64,000 nucleotides of DNA from Gordonia phthalatica (GCF_001305675.1 NZ_CP011853.1:2728001-2792000), one strand, 5' to 3'. Positions 55,580 to 64,000 are shown, counted from the first letter of the stretch. Numbers and translations: made by a program. The notes: generated from the letters alone by a model not told the origin.

Positions 55580-57187
55580 TTACAGTTTTCGATTCTTGAG
55601 ACCGACGTCCTTGCTGCCGAACTCCTTGCGCAGCTGCGGCTTCACCACCTTGCCGCCGGCGTTGCGCGGCAGCTCGTCGACGATGACGAGGTCCTTCGGG
55701 TGCTTGAACCGCGCGAGGTTCTCGTTCAGGTACGGTTCCATCTCCTCGAGCGTCAGCTCGTCGACGCCCTCGGCCAGCACGACGACCGCCACCGGAACCT
55801 CGCCCCACTTCTCGTGCGCGCGACCGATGATCGCGGCCTCACTGATCTTGGGGTGACCGAACAGCGCGTTCTCCACCTCGGCGCAGTAGATGTTCTCGCC
55901 GCCGGAGATGATCATGTCCTTGGCTCGGTCCACGACGTAGAGGAAGCCCTCCTCGTCCTGTCGGACCAGGTCGCCGGAGTGGAACCAGCCGCCGGCGAAG
56001 GCGTCGGCGGTGCCCTGCGGGTTCTGCCAGTAGCCGGCCATCAGGTTGGGTCCCCGGTAGACGATCTCGCCGACCTCGCCCTGCGGCACGTCGTTCATCG
56101 CGGCGTCGACGATGCGGGCGGTGACGCACGGGACCACCTTGCCGATGGAGCCGATCTTCCGGAGCGCGTCCTTGCCCTCCAGCGCGCACGTGATCGGCGA
56201 CATCTCCGTCTGTCCGAAGACCGCAATGTTGAGCGCGTCCGGGAAGGTCTCGTTCATCGCGTTCAGCACGGTGTCCGACGCCGGCGCGGCACCCCAGCTG
56301 ATGACGCGGAGTTTCAGGTCGCGCGGCTTGGCCTTCTGCGCGGCGCACACCGCCTGCCACTGGGCCGGCACCAGGAAGATCGACGTCGTGCCCTCCGCCT
56401 CGAGCACGTCGAGCATCTGCTCGGGATCGAAGTTCCCGAGCGGGTGGATGACCGTCGTCGCGCCCATGTAGAAGGTCGGCGTCATCGCGCCCAGCGCGGC
56501 GATGTGGAACATCGGAGCCACACACGAGGCGACGTCGTCGGACGAGGTCTGCAGCGCCTGAATGCAGGTGACGGCCTGGGCCTGCAGATTCTGGTGGGTG
56601 AGCATCGACCCCTTGGGCTTGCCGGTGGTGCCCGAGGTGTACATGATGAGCGCGATCGTCTCCTCGGGGATGTCGATCTCCGGCAGCGGCTCGCCCTCCT
56701 CGGCGATCAGGTCCTCGAAGCCGAGGTGGTCGGTGTTCGCGCGGTCGCCGACGGTGATGATCGAGTCGATGCCGCCCGTGATCTGGGCGACCGCGTCGGC
56801 GAGCGGCGCGAGCATCGTCTCGGTGACGACGATCGTCGCACCGGAATCCTGTACCAGGAAGGCGATCTCGGCCGGGGCCATGCGGATGTTGACCGGTACG
56901 GGGATGGCGCCGATCAAGTTGGCGGCGAGGGTCAGCTCGACGTACTCGGTGCGGTTCAGCATCAGGACCAGGATGCGGTCGCCGAACTGCACGCCGCGGC
57001 GCAGCAGTGCGGCGGCGAGGGAGTGCGTACGGTCGTCGAGTTGCCCCCAGGTGGTGCTGTGGCCGAGGAACCGCAGGGCCACACCGTCCGGGTTCGCGGC
57101 GGCATGCCGTGCCACCTGGTTGTTCCAGTGATTGCGACGCGAGCGCAGTGGTTCGTCGGTCAGGGCGAAGCCCAGGGTGTCGGTCAT
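55580..57187 (-). CDS. Acyl-CoA synthetase (AMP-dependent, FadD type)
   Basis: 535 residues. The ATP-binding motif is IMYTSGTTGKPKGS, the second core is NLMAGYWQNPQGTADAF, and the hinge is YVVDRAKDMIISGGENIYCAEVEN with the C-terminal Lys in NAGGKVVKPQLRKEF. Activates an acid as its CoA thioester. The ATG at 57187 has GGAGATGAC before it. It follows the enoyl-CoA hydratase gene by 55 bases, so the two probably form one operon for degrading a side chain or fatty acid. Confidence 0.92.
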   Translation of the reverse strand: MTDTLGFALTDEPLRSRRNHWNNQVARHAAANPDGVALRFLGHSTTWGQLDDRTHSLAAALLRRGVQFGDRILVLMLNRTEYVELTLAANLIGAIPVPVNIRMAPAEIAFLVQDSGATIVVTETMLAPLADAVAQITGGIDSIITVGDRANTDHLGFEDLIAEEGEPLPEIDIPEETIALIMYTSGTTGKPKGSMLTHQNLQAQAVTCIQALQTSSDDVASCVAPMFHIAALGAMTPTFYMGATTVIHPLGNFDPEQMLDVLEAEGTTSIFLVPAQWQAVCAAQKAKPRDLKLRVISWGAAPASDTVLNAMNETFPDALNIAVFGQTEMSPITCALEGKDALRKIGSIGKVVPCVTARIVDAAMNDVPQGEVGEIVYRGPNLMAGYWQNPQGTADAFAGGWFHSGDLVRQDEEGFLYVVDRAKDMIISGGENIYCAEVENALFGHPKISEAAIIGRAHEKWGEVPVAVVVLAEGVDELTLEEMEPYLNENLARFKHPKDLVIVDELPRNAGGKVVKPQLRKEFGSKDVGLKNRKL

Positions 57188-57242
57188 GTCATCTCCTGTG
57201 TGAATGGAACGGGATGTGAGTCGAGTCGAGAGAGAACAGCGG

Positions 57243-58046
57243 TCACTGTCGGCGGTCGCCGAAGGCAGCCAGGGCGGCTTGGAACTGCGGGGACTGGAGG
57301 AGCTCGGTCTGACCGGCGATCTCGCGGGCGAGGGCGTCGTCGAAGCCGTGGAGCGAGTGGTCGTCGAGGGCCTTCTTGGTGAGCGCAAGAGCCCGCGGCG
57401 AACTGCGGACCAGTCGGCGAGCGGCTCGATCGACGGCGTCGCTCAGGTCGGCCGGATCGTCGAAGACCCCGTTGACCAGCCCGGCGTCGAAGGCCTCCGC
57501 GGCGTACAGCTTCTCCCCCAGCAGCGCCAACGCGTTGGCACGCGCTCGGCCGACCGCAGCGGTGAAGATCGCCGTGGCGCCGCCGTCGGGCATCAGCCCG
57601 ATGTTGACGAAGGCGAGCAGGAAGTAGGTGCGGCTGGTGGCGTAGAGCAGGTCGGTCGCGACCGCCATCGACGCGCCGATGCCGACGGCGGGCCCGTCGA
57701 GGGCTGCGATCACCGGCATGGGCAGAGACCTGACGGCCCGCACCAGATTCGATCCGTTCTCGATGATCCCCCGTGACGCGGCGCCGTCGTACCCGCCCGA
57801 CGCCGCCGAGTCCGAGGCCATGCCCGCGACGTCGGCGCCGGCACTGAAGGAACCGCCGCGACCGGACAGGACGACGACGCGGACGTCGTCGCGCGCCGCC
57901 CACTCACCGCAGAGTGCGATCACCCGTCGGGACGCGGGACCGTCGAGCGCGTTGAGTTGCTTCGGTCGATCGATCTCCAACCGGGCCACCCCGTGGTCGT
58001 CGATGCTTCCCCACACCCCGTCAACGCGGGCGGCTTCGCTGATCAT
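57243..58046 (-). CDS. Enoyl-CoA hydratase/isomerase family protein
   Basis: 267 residues, crotonase fold. The oxyanion-hole blocks are GGSFSAGADV and ALDGPAVGIGASMAVATDL, and the catalytic acid loop is AFVNIGLMPDGGATAIF. One Asp (in MPDGG) and no clear second Glu in the usual place are visible, so it could be an isomerase rather than a hydratase. GAGGAGAG precedes the ATG. First gene of the pair with the acyl-CoA synthetase; the double-TetR gene is divergent. Confidence 0.88.
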   Translation of the reverse strand: MISEAARVDGVWGSIDDHGVARLEIDRPKQLNALDGPASRRVIALCGEWAARDDVRVVVLSGRGGSFSAGADVAGMASDSAASGGYDGAASRGIIENGSNLVRAVRSLPMPVIAALDGPAVGIGASMAVATDLLYATSRTYFLLAFVNIGLMPDGGATAIFTAAVGRARANALALLGEKLYAAEAFDAGLVNGVFDDPADLSDAVDRAARRLVRSSPRALALTKKALDDHSLHGFDDALAREIAGQTELLQSPQFQAALAAFGDRRQ

Positions 58047-58144
58047 CGCTCTCCTCGCTCGGTGAGTTTGTCGCAATCGTGACCCACCGTAGCACCGGAA
58101 GTGATGCAAGTCATGAGAATATCAATTAACTTTTCAGGAAATGA

Positions 58145-58164
58145 AAACCCAAATACCAGGGTTT
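58145..58164. promoter_or_regulatory. Palindrome in the divergent promoter region of the hydratase and double-TetR genes
   Basis: AAACCC-N8-GGGTTT (58145-58164) in the AT-rich gap 58047-58221. A good candidate site for the double-TetR regulator. Confidence 0.55.
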
Positions 58165-58221
58165 ATCCACTTCTCATCAATCGCATTCGACGGTTCTCCG
58201 AGTTCGCTACGATGACTGACC

Positions 58222-59442
58222 ATGACATCCAGGGCCGACACCGCATCCACGCCGCGGGCACGCAAACGGCCCGCTGATCGTCGCGATGTCATCCTCACGA
58301 CTGCGGCGCGGACCTTCGCCCGCGACGGTTTTCACGCGGCGCATCTGAGTCGGATCGCGGACGAGGCCGGCATCTCCGCGCCGGCGCTGTACCGCCACTT
58401 CGCCGGCAAGTACGAACTCTTCGCGGCAGCACTCCTCCGGCAGGGAGAGGAGGTCGCCGACACCATCGACGCCGTCCCAGCCGACGACGATCCGCGCACC
58501 GAGGCGTCGGCGATCCTGCGCGCCGTCGCCGGGGTGGCGCTGGACCGCCGCGACACCGGCAACATCTATCGGCGCGAGCCGCGCATGTTGGAGGGTGATG
58601 ATCGGCAGCGACTCGCCGAAATGTCGGGCAGGGGTCGAGCGCGCCTCGTCGCACTGGTCCGCAGGTCTCGGCCGTCGATCACCGACCGTACGGCACAGAT
58701 CCTCGTGACGGCGGCGCTGTCGATCATCGCCAGCCCCGTCACCCACCGGATCACTCTGGCGCGGCGGACCGCCCTGACCGCTCTCCTCGACGCCTGCACG
58801 ACGGTCCTCGACCTGGACCTGCCCGCACCGGCAGCGGTCGTCGAACCCACCGGCCTCACGCCGCTCGGAAAACGGGAGGCCGTGTTGACCGAGTCGATCA
58901 GACTGTTCGCCGCACACAGCTTCCACGAGGTGACGATGGAGCAGATCGGTGCGGCAGTGAACTTGCCGCCCTCCGGCGTCTATCGCCACTTCCCATCCAA
59001 GACCGCCATTCTGATCGCCGCGCTGTGGCGCGGTTCGGAGCGAACCACCGCCGCCATCGCCGACGGTCTCGCACACGCGGCGACACCGGTCGAGGCAGTG
59101 GACGCATTGGCTCGGCAATATGCCGGCCTGTGCGTCGCCGACCCCGACATCATGACGGTCTATCTGCGCGACATGAGCGCCCTCGACCCGGACGATCGGC
59201 GGGCATTGCGCCGACAGCAGCGCCTGAACGTCGACGAATGGGCGTCATGGCTCCGCCGGGCCCGGCCCGATCTGACACCGGGGACGGCACGATTCCTTGT
59301 CCACGCGGCGTTGAACCTCGCGACGGACGTCACCGTCGCCCACCGCGACGTCGACGCGGCGACGGTCGGCACCATCTGCGCGACCGTTCTCCGCGGCCCC
59401 GCGACGTTGCCGGGCCAGGGTCCTGAACCCTTGAACCCTTGA
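58222..59442 (+). CDS. Regulator with two tandem TetR modules
   Basis: 406 residues, about twice the usual size. The first TetR helix-turn-helix is at about 22-68 (VILTTAARTFARDGFHAAHLS, ISAPALYRHFAGKYELF), and the second at about 217-262 (VLTESIRLFAAHSFHEVTM, LPPSGVYRHFPSKTAIL). Each is followed by a ligand-type helical part. Such double-TetR proteins occur in actinobacteria near fatty-acid catabolic genes. Divergent from the hydratase/synthetase pair, which it probably represses. Confidence 0.9.
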   Translation: MTSRADTASTPRARKRPADRRDVILTTAARTFARDGFHAAHLSRIADEAGISAPALYRHFAGKYELFAAALLRQGEEVADTIDAVPADDDPRTEASAILRAVAGVALDRRDTGNIYRREPRMLEGDDRQRLAEMSGRGRARLVALVRRSRPSITDRTAQILVTAALSIIASPVTHRITLARRTALTALLDACTTVLDLDLPAPAAVVEPTGLTPLGKREAVLTESIRLFAAHSFHEVTMEQIGAAVNLPPSGVYRHFPSKTAILIAALWRGSERTTAAIADGLAHAATPVEAVDALARQYAGLCVADPDIMTVYLRDMSALDPDDRRALRRQQRLNVDEWASWLRRARPDLTPGTARFLVHAALNLATDVTVAHRDVDAATVGTICATVLRGPATLPGQGPEPLNP

Positions 59443-59446
59443 ACTC

Positions 59447-60148
59447 CTAGACCACCGTGAGGTCTGACAGCTTCCAGGTGTCGCCATCCTTGGTCAGGGT
59501 GATCGTGATGCGCGACTCGTAGTTCATGCCGTCCGGGCCGACGGCCGGCACCAGTGGCGAGGTCACCTTCTGATCGACGGCGACCAGCACCTTCGCGGTC
59601 GTGTCGGAGAGGGAGATGAGGCCCGCCTCCTTGGCCTCCGCCGTTCCCTTGGCCTGCGCTTCGTCGTTGCCTTGACGTGCCTGCTGCGATGACTTGATGT
59701 AGCGGTCGGCGAACTCCGGCGTGGAGATGGCTCGGATCCGCTTGTCGAGGTCGGCGTAGTCGCCCGACGAGTACGTGAGCACCGTGGTCGCGTACGTCTT
59801 CGCGTCGTCGACGGCGCCGTTCATCGCCTGGTCGTCGATCGTCGAGTCCGATCCTGCGGTCGCCAGCAGGTAGCCGAGCACGCCGACGGCGATCGCCAGC
59901 ACCGCCACCGCCGCGACAAGCACTGTCAGCAGCCGACGCGGTTGGCGGTCTCGGCTCTCACCCGTCGGCTCGTCGGTCGCGGAGTCCTCGACGGCATCCC
60001 CTGCCTGCAGGTCCGGCTCGTCGACACCGGTGTCCTCGCCGGCCTTGCGCGCAGCTTTCGCCTCCTCCTCGGCACGGAGTTGCGCGCGGCGTGCCCGATT
60101 CTCCGCGAGGAGTTCGTCACGCCCTGGTTCTTCCGTGCCCGTTGCCAT
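59447..60148 (-). CDS. Mce-associated-type membrane protein
   Basis: 233 residues. The N-terminal 75 residues are charged and probably disordered (EE- and RA-rich). One membrane segment lies at about 76-100 (LLTVLVAAVAVLAIAVGVLGYLLA broken here by its ends). The outer domain (105-233) has YATTVLTYSSGDYADLDKR and an NTF2-like strand pattern ending WKLSDLTVV, typical of Mce-associated (Mas) proteins. No mce genes are in the window. It converges with the double-TetR gene. Confidence 0.78.
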   Translation of the reverse strand: MATGTEEPGRDELLAENRARRAQLRAEEEAKAARKAGEDTGVDEPDLQAGDAVEDSATDEPTGESRDRQPRRLLTVLVAAVAVLAIAVGVLGYLLATAGSDSTIDDQAMNGAVDDAKTYATTVLTYSSGDYADLDKRIRAISTPEFADRYIKSSQQARQGNDEAQAKGTAEAKEAGLISLSDTTAKVLVAVDQKVTSPLVPAVGPDGMNYESRITITLTKDGDTWKLSDLTVV

Positions 60149-60191
60149 GACGCCCAACTCTAGTGGGTGCTATCCAACCAACTGATATGTG

Positions 60192-60215
60192 TCGCGCATC
60201 ACTAGTAATGCGCGA
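60192..60215. promoter_or_regulatory. Palindrome upstream of the acyl-CoA dehydrogenase gene
   Basis: TCGCGCAT-CACTAGTA-ATGCGCGA, perfect eight-base arms, 61 bases before the acyl-CoA dehydrogenase start, within the gap shared with the divergent Mce-associated-type gene. The GntR regulator encoded downstream may bind it. Confidence 0.6.
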
Positions 60216-60276
60216 AGATATATGTGGTACGAAAGTAGTGAATTGTTTCATCACCGTCGTCGTCAAGGAGCATCAC

Positions 60277-61416
60277 ATGGTCGAGTTCACCCCGGAACAG
60301 CAGGCGTTCGCGCAGGCGGTCACTGATTTCTGCGAGCGGGAGGTCGGCACCCGAGCCAAGCGCGACGCCCTCACCAACAACGGTGCCGACGCCCATTCCG
60401 ACGTCCTGTATCGCAAGATGGCCGAACTCGGCTGGGCCGGCATCAACGTGGCCGAGGAGTTCGGCGGCGCCGGTGCGGGGAACGTCGAGATGTGCATCTT
60501 CCTGGAGGAGGCGGTACGCAATCAGGCACCGATCGGCGCCGTCGGCCCCACGCTCATCACCGCCGCGGCGTACGCCAAGTTCGCCGACGACGACCTCCGT
60601 CGCGAGGTCCTCGCCGGCGTCGTCGCAGGCGACTCCCTGTCCATCTCCATGTCCGAGCCGGAGGCCGGTTCCGACGTCGGCGCCCTGACCTGCCGCGCGG
60701 AGAAGGTCGACGGCGGCTGGAAGATCAACGGGCAGAAGACCTGGTGCTCCAACGCACACTTCTCCAAGTCGATCCTGCTGATCGCGCGCACCGACCGGTC
60801 AGGCGGCAAGCACGAGGGGCTCACCCAGTTCCACGTTCCCGCCGACACCCCGGGACTGCGGATCAGCGGGATCGACACGCTCGGCGGCCGCGAGGTCAAC
60901 GACCTCTACTTCACCGACTGCTTCGTCCCCGACTCCGCCGTCGTCGGAAAGGTGGATGACGGCTGGCGCCAGCTGATGTCGGGTCTCAACACCGAACGCC
61001 TCATCCTCGCCGCGATGCAGCTCGGTCTGGCACGCCGATCCTTCGACGACACCCTCGCGTTCATCAAGGACCGCAAGCAGTTCGGCCGCCCGGTCGGATC
61101 GTTCCAGGCGCTGCGCCACCGGATGGCCGATCACGCCACCGAGATCGCCTGCACCCGCGAGCTGGTCTACAGCGTCGCCCGTGCCGCCGACGCGCATCCG
61201 GAGAAGATGATGCCGCGCGAGGCGTCCATGGTGAAGTTGAAGGCCACCGAGACCAGCAAGGCGATGACCATCGACGGGATGCAGATGATGGGCGGTTACG
61301 GCTACGCCAAGGAGTTCGACGCCGAGCGACTGATGCGCGGCGCGATCATCTCGACCGTCTTCGGCGGCACCAACGAGATCCAGCGCGACATCATCGGAAA
61401 GACCTATGGCCTCTGA
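60277..61416 (+). CDS. Acyl-CoA dehydrogenase
   Basis: 379 residues, FAD enzyme that introduces a trans-2 double bond in an acyl-CoA. Family blocks: AELGWAGINVAEEFGGAG, ISMSEPEAGSDVGAL, WKINGQKTWCSNA, ERLILAAMQLGLARRSFD, and the C-terminal MMGGYGYAKEFDAERLMRGA followed by FGGTNEIQRDIIGK. Substrate range unknown. ATG with AAGGAG six bases upstream. Overlaps the GntR gene by 11 bases, so the two are one operon. Confidence 0.93.
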   Translation: MVEFTPEQQAFAQAVTDFCEREVGTRAKRDALTNNGADAHSDVLYRKMAELGWAGINVAEEFGGAGAGNVEMCIFLEEAVRNQAPIGAVGPTLITAAAYAKFADDDLRREVLAGVVAGDSLSISMSEPEAGSDVGALTCRAEKVDGGWKINGQKTWCSNAHFSKSILLIARTDRSGGKHEGLTQFHVPADTPGLRISGIDTLGGREVNDLYFTDCFVPDSAVVGKVDDGWRQLMSGLNTERLILAAMQLGLARRSFDDTLAFIKDRKQFGRPVGSFQALRHRMADHATEIACTRELVYSVARAADAHPEKMMPREASMVKLKATETSKAMTIDGMQMMGGYGYAKEFDAERLMRGAIISTVFGGTNEIQRDIIGKTYGL

Positions 61417-62098
61417 TCCCCCTGCATCGGGACGTCCGCGGCACCGTCCGCAGTTGTCCGACGAGGTCGCGTCGACCATCCGGCACCGGATCATGACCGC
61501 CGAGCTCCTTCCCGGCGACCGGATCCGGATCGACGAGACCGCCGTCGCACTGGGAGTGAGCGTGACCCCCGTCCGCGAAGCGCTCCTCACGCTGCGGGGC
61601 GAGGGCATGGTGCTCCTCGCCCCGCACCGCGGGTACGAGGTGGCTCGGTTGACGCGGACCGACGTCGACGACATCTTCTGGCTGCAGGGCGAGATCGCGG
61701 CGCGGATCGCCAGGCGCACCGCGGACGTCATCACATCTGCACGGATCGACGAGTTGGAGTGGGCCAACGCGCAGTTCCGCGCGGCGCTCCGTTCCGGCGA
61801 CACCGACGCACTCACCCGCGCCGAGCACGAGTTCCACCGCGCTCACAATCAGGCGTCCGACAGTTCCAAACTCGCATGGATGCTGATGAACACGACACGC
61901 TACACCCCGCACGAGATGTACGCGGCCGATCCGGACTGGGGCGCGACGACCGCCGACCGCCACGACGATCTCATCGCCGCCTATCGCGCCCGCGACGCCG
62001 ACCGGGCGGCCGTGTGCATTCGCCGGGAGTTCACCGACGGCGCGGACCGGCTCATCGCGCATCTCGAACGGACCGACATCTGGCGCACCACTCCCTGA
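61406..62098 (+). CDS. GntR family regulator, FCD (FadR) subfamily
   Basis: 230 residues. The winged helix-turn-helix is N-terminal (STIRHRIMTAELLPGDRIR, ALGVSVTPVREALLTLRGEG). The FCD effector domain follows (about 90-220) with the metal-type histidines in EHEFHRAHNQ and RHDDLIAAYRARDADRA. The start overlaps the acyl-CoA dehydrogenase stop. Probably regulates its own operon. Confidence 0.9.
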   Translation: MASDPPASGRPRHRPQLSDEVASTIRHRIMTAELLPGDRIRIDETAVALGVSVTPVREALLTLRGEGMVLLAPHRGYEVARLTRTDVDDIFWLQGEIAARIARRTADVITSARIDELEWANAQFRAALRSGDTDALTRAEHEFHRAHNQASDSSKLAWMLMNTTRYTPHEMYAADPDWGATTADRHDDLIAAYRARDADRAAVCIRREFTDGADRLIAHLERTDIWRTTP

Positions 62099-62160
62099 CC
62101 AGCCGTTTTGCACTCTCCGAGAATCATGGGATAGAGTCTGTTCTCGTTCGCAACACGCAA

Positions 62161-62233
62161 TCCCCCATAGCTCAATTGGCAGAGCAGCCGACTGTTAATC
62201 GGCAGGTTATTGGTTCGAGTCCAATTGGGGGAG
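62161..62233 (+). tRNA. tRNA-Asn (anticodon GTT)
   Basis: Acceptor TCCCCCA (62161-62167) pairs with TGGGGGA (62226-62232). The anticodon loop CTGTTAA carries GTT at 62194-62196; the T-loop is GGTTCGAGTCC. CCA is not encoded. Confidence 0.95.
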
Positions 62234-62240
62234 CAACTAG

Positions 62241-62272
62241 AAACCCGCTGTTCACGCAGCGGGTTTTCTATT
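62241..62272 (+). terminator. Terminator after tRNA-Asn
   Basis: AAACCCGCTG (62241-62250) pairs with CAGCGGGTTT (62257-62266) around TTCACG, followed by TCTATTTCTC. Confidence 0.88.
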
Positions 62273-62387
62273 TCTCGGGCGTCCGGTCTCCCGGCATCCT
62301 CGCACAACCAACGCGTATAGCGTCCGGCCTTCACGAATCAGCCTGTTTCCGGGCCGAAACGTGGTGACTGTGCGAGATGCTGAAGTC

Positions 62388-63950
62388 ATGTCGATGATTC
62401 AGGCAGTCGCGGGCAAGACCATCGGGGCGGTGCTGGCGGAGCGCGCAGCGACCACGCCGGACGCACCCTTCATCCACTTCGGCGACGACACCATCACGTT
62501 CGCCGACATGCAGGCGCGGGCGTCCCGCGCCGCAGACGGCCTGCGTGGGGCCGGGATCGGGCACGGCGACAGGATCGCGATCGCTGCGGCCAACAGTCCC
62601 GACTGGCTGGTCGCGTACTTCGCCGCCGCGCGAATCGGCGCGATTCTGGTGACCCTCAACGTGATCTACCGCGAGCACGAGTTCACCTACATGCTCGGGC
62701 AGTCCGGCGCCACTCTGCTCCTCTGCGACGAATCGGCGGGCGGCTTCGACTTCCGCCCGTTCCTCGCCGACCTCGCACCGCAGATCCCGAGTGTTGAGCG
62801 GACTGTCTTCTTCGGTGCCTCCGATGACGACGGCTGGGCCGCACTCACCGCGAGCGGCACCGCCTCCGACGCCCCCGGCGACCCGGCCGTCTCCCCCGAC
62901 GACCCCGCCGTCATCCTCTACACGTCGGGCACCACCGGGGACCCGAAGGGCGCGACCCTCACCCACGCGAGTCTGCTGGCATCGGCGGCGATGCAGGCCG
63001 AACGCTTCGAGCAGGGCCCGGACGACGTCCTCCTCGGCGCCCTGCCGTTCAACCACGTCGGCGGTCTCACCTGCGCGGTCGGCTCCAGCCTCGTGGCGGG
63101 CGGTTCGGTGGCGCTGCTGCCCCGCTTCCACCCCGACCTGGTGGTCGACGCCGCGACCCGGGGCCTCACCATCTTCTGCGGCGTGCCGACCATGCTCCGG
63201 ATGCTGCTGGCATCGGAGGCGTTCGCCGCCTGCGACCTGTCGAGCGTCCGCCTGTGCGTCGTGGGCGGCTCCAACCTGGAACCGTCCCTCGCCGAGCAGG
63301 TCACCGAACGGTTCGGCGGGCCACGCCTGGCGAACCTCTACGGCCTGTCGGAGACGTCGGGAGCCTCGGTGATCTCGCCCGCCTCGGATTCGCTCGCCAT
63401 CGTCGCCACCACCATCGGCACCCCGCTCGACGGCGTCGAGGCCAGGATCGTCGGCGACGACGGCGCGGACCTCCCCCGCGGTGAAGCCGGAGAACTCCAA
63501 CTCCGCGGTGCGTGCGTCGCGGCGGGCTACTGGGACAAGCCTGCGGAGACCGCGGCGACCTTCAGCGACGACGGCTGGCTCGCGACCGGCGACATCGCGA
63601 CCATGACCGACGACGGCCACCTCGCGGTGGTGGCACGCAAGAAGGAGATGTACGTCCGCGGCGGCTACAACGTCTACCCGGCCGAGGTCGAGAACGTGCT
63701 CGCGAGCGACCCGGCGGTGGCGATGTGCGCGGTGATCGGCGTCCCGCACGCCACCTACGGCGAGACCGGTTACGCCTTCGTCGTGCCCACGCCCGGAACC
63801 ACGGTCGACGTCGACCGCCTGATGGCATCGTGCCGGACGTCGCTCGCCGAGTACAAGGTGCCCGACGCCGTCGAGGTGGTCGCGTCGTTGCCGATGACGC
63901 CGGCGGGCAAGATCCGGAAAGTGTTGCTGGAACCAACGAATCGGGGCTGA
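62388..63950 (+). CDS. Acyl-CoA synthetase (AMP-dependent ligase)
   Basis: 520 residues. ATP motif VILYTSGTTGDPKGATLTH, then LPFNHVGGLTCAV and LANLYGLSETSG, hinge VVARKKEMYVRGGYNVYPAEVEN, and the C-terminal Lys in TPAGKIRKVLLE. It resembles fatty-acid or aromatic-acid CoA ligases; substrate unknown. ATG 62388 is chosen (MSMIQAVAGKTIG); a GTG nine codons upstream is possible. The stop lies inside a 22-base inverted repeat. Confidence 0.9.
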   Translation: MSMIQAVAGKTIGAVLAERAATTPDAPFIHFGDDTITFADMQARASRAADGLRGAGIGHGDRIAIAAANSPDWLVAYFAAARIGAILVTLNVIYREHEFTYMLGQSGATLLLCDESAGGFDFRPFLADLAPQIPSVERTVFFGASDDDGWAALTASGTASDAPGDPAVSPDDPAVILYTSGTTGDPKGATLTHASLLASAAMQAERFEQGPDDVLLGALPFNHVGGLTCAVGSSLVAGGSVALLPRFHPDLVVDAATRGLTIFCGVPTMLRMLLASEAFAACDLSSVRLCVVGGSNLEPSLAEQVTERFGGPRLANLYGLSETSGASVISPASDSLAIVATTIGTPLDGVEARIVGDDGADLPRGEAGELQLRGACVAAGYWDKPAETAATFSDDGWLATGDIATMTDDGHLAVVARKKEMYVRGGYNVYPAEVENVLASDPAVAMCAVIGVPHATYGETGYAFVVPTPGTTVDVDRLMASCRTSLAEYKVPDAVEVVASLPMTPAGKIRKVLLEPTNRG

Positions 63951-63982
63951 GTCGACGAGTTCGTCGACTCAGCCCCGATTCG
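63937..63982. terminator. 22-base perfect inverted repeat at the end of the acyl-CoA synthetase gene
   Basis: 63937-63958 is perfectly complementary to 63961-63982, separated by GT. It begins four codons before the stop, which is inside the left arm. Flanking GGAACC and GGTTCC extend the pairing. No T-run follows in the visible sequence. Confidence 0.65.
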
Positions 63983-64000
63983 GGTTCCGACGCGGTCAGG

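Overview
The window is GC-rich actinobacterial DNA from the mycolic-acid-producing order Mycobacteriales (Corynebacteriales), most likely Gordonia or a close relative. The evidence is a FAS-II mycolate-type gene set (fabD-acpM-kasA-accD6), two glutamine synthetases with glnE, an NDMA-dependent alcohol dehydrogenase, an Mce-associated-type membrane protein, an F420-dependent oxidoreductase and a mycothiol-type DinB enzyme. From about 6.9 to 49.7 kb the gene order follows the Mycobacterium tuberculosis segment Rv2219A-Rv2247 (RDD protein, glnA1, glnE, glnA2, panB, CYTH/CHAD, phosphatase, zinc ribbon, Nif3, aminotransferase, HAD, ptpA, SURF1, cobD, ahpE, aceE, mabR, FAS-II). Genus and species are inference from gene content only.

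Layout. 0-0.5 kb: end of a DUF4191 gene. 0.6-6.9 kb: two small catabolic clusters, SDR / F420 oxidoreductase / SnoaL-like on the + strand and SDR / patatin / Baeyer-Villiger monooxygenase on the - strand. The second is divergent from a TetR gene with two tandem palindromic operators. 6.9-16.9 kb: RDD protein, glnA1 behind a GlnR-like box, a penicillin-binding-type serine hydrolase, two tandem FKBP lipoproteins, a lipase, and glnA2-glnE. 17-20.6 kb: panB, proline iminopeptidase, CYTH/CHAD protein. 20.6-25.6 kb: an accessory island in which a DUF222/HNH (13E12-type) gene is broken by an IS5-family element that is itself interrupted by an IS1380-family element; both target duplications are intact. 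A short tandem-repeat tract follows. 25.6-34.4 kb: RNB nuclease, RNase P RNA, and the conserved phosphatase / zinc-ribbon / Nif3 / aminotransferase operon, HAD-ptpA, SURF1 and cobD. 34.4-39.4 kb: spermidine-synthase-like gene, tRNA-Cys, CsbD, Dps, a CarH-like B12-binding MerR regulator, tRNA-Val, a DinB/MDMPI enzyme and a secreted SGNH hydrolase. 39.4-49.7 kb: ahpE, DUF3052, a lipoprotein, aceE, mabR and the FAS-II operon. 49.7-50.45 kb: a gene-free stretch with two large hairpins that share one loop. 50.4-64 kb: DUF3145, a baeRF-like protein, a serine hydrolase, a membrane protein, NDMA-ADH, an acyl-CoA ligase / enoyl-CoA hydratase pair opposite a double-TetR regulator, an Mce-associated-type protein, acyl-CoA dehydrogenase plus GntR regulator, tRNA-Asn and a second acyl-CoA ligase.

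How the genes work together. glnA1, glnA2 and glnE form the nitrogen-assimilation core: GlnE adenylylates GlnA1 on a tyrosine that GlnA2 lacks. aceE supplies acetyl-CoA next to the FAS-II genes, whose promoter carries a palindrome that MabR, encoded just upstream, probably reads. The BVMO operon could turn a secondary alcohol into a ketone (SDR), an ester (BVMO) and hydrolysis products (patatin esterase). The 55-64 kb region holds a partial beta-oxidation set (two ligases, a dehydrogenase, a hydratase) with its own regulators. No CRISPR array, prophage or complete defence system is visible. The most unusual items are the shared-loop hairpins at 49.8-50.4 kb, the nested insertion with precise scars, and a ribosome-site-masking hairpin in the IS1380 element.
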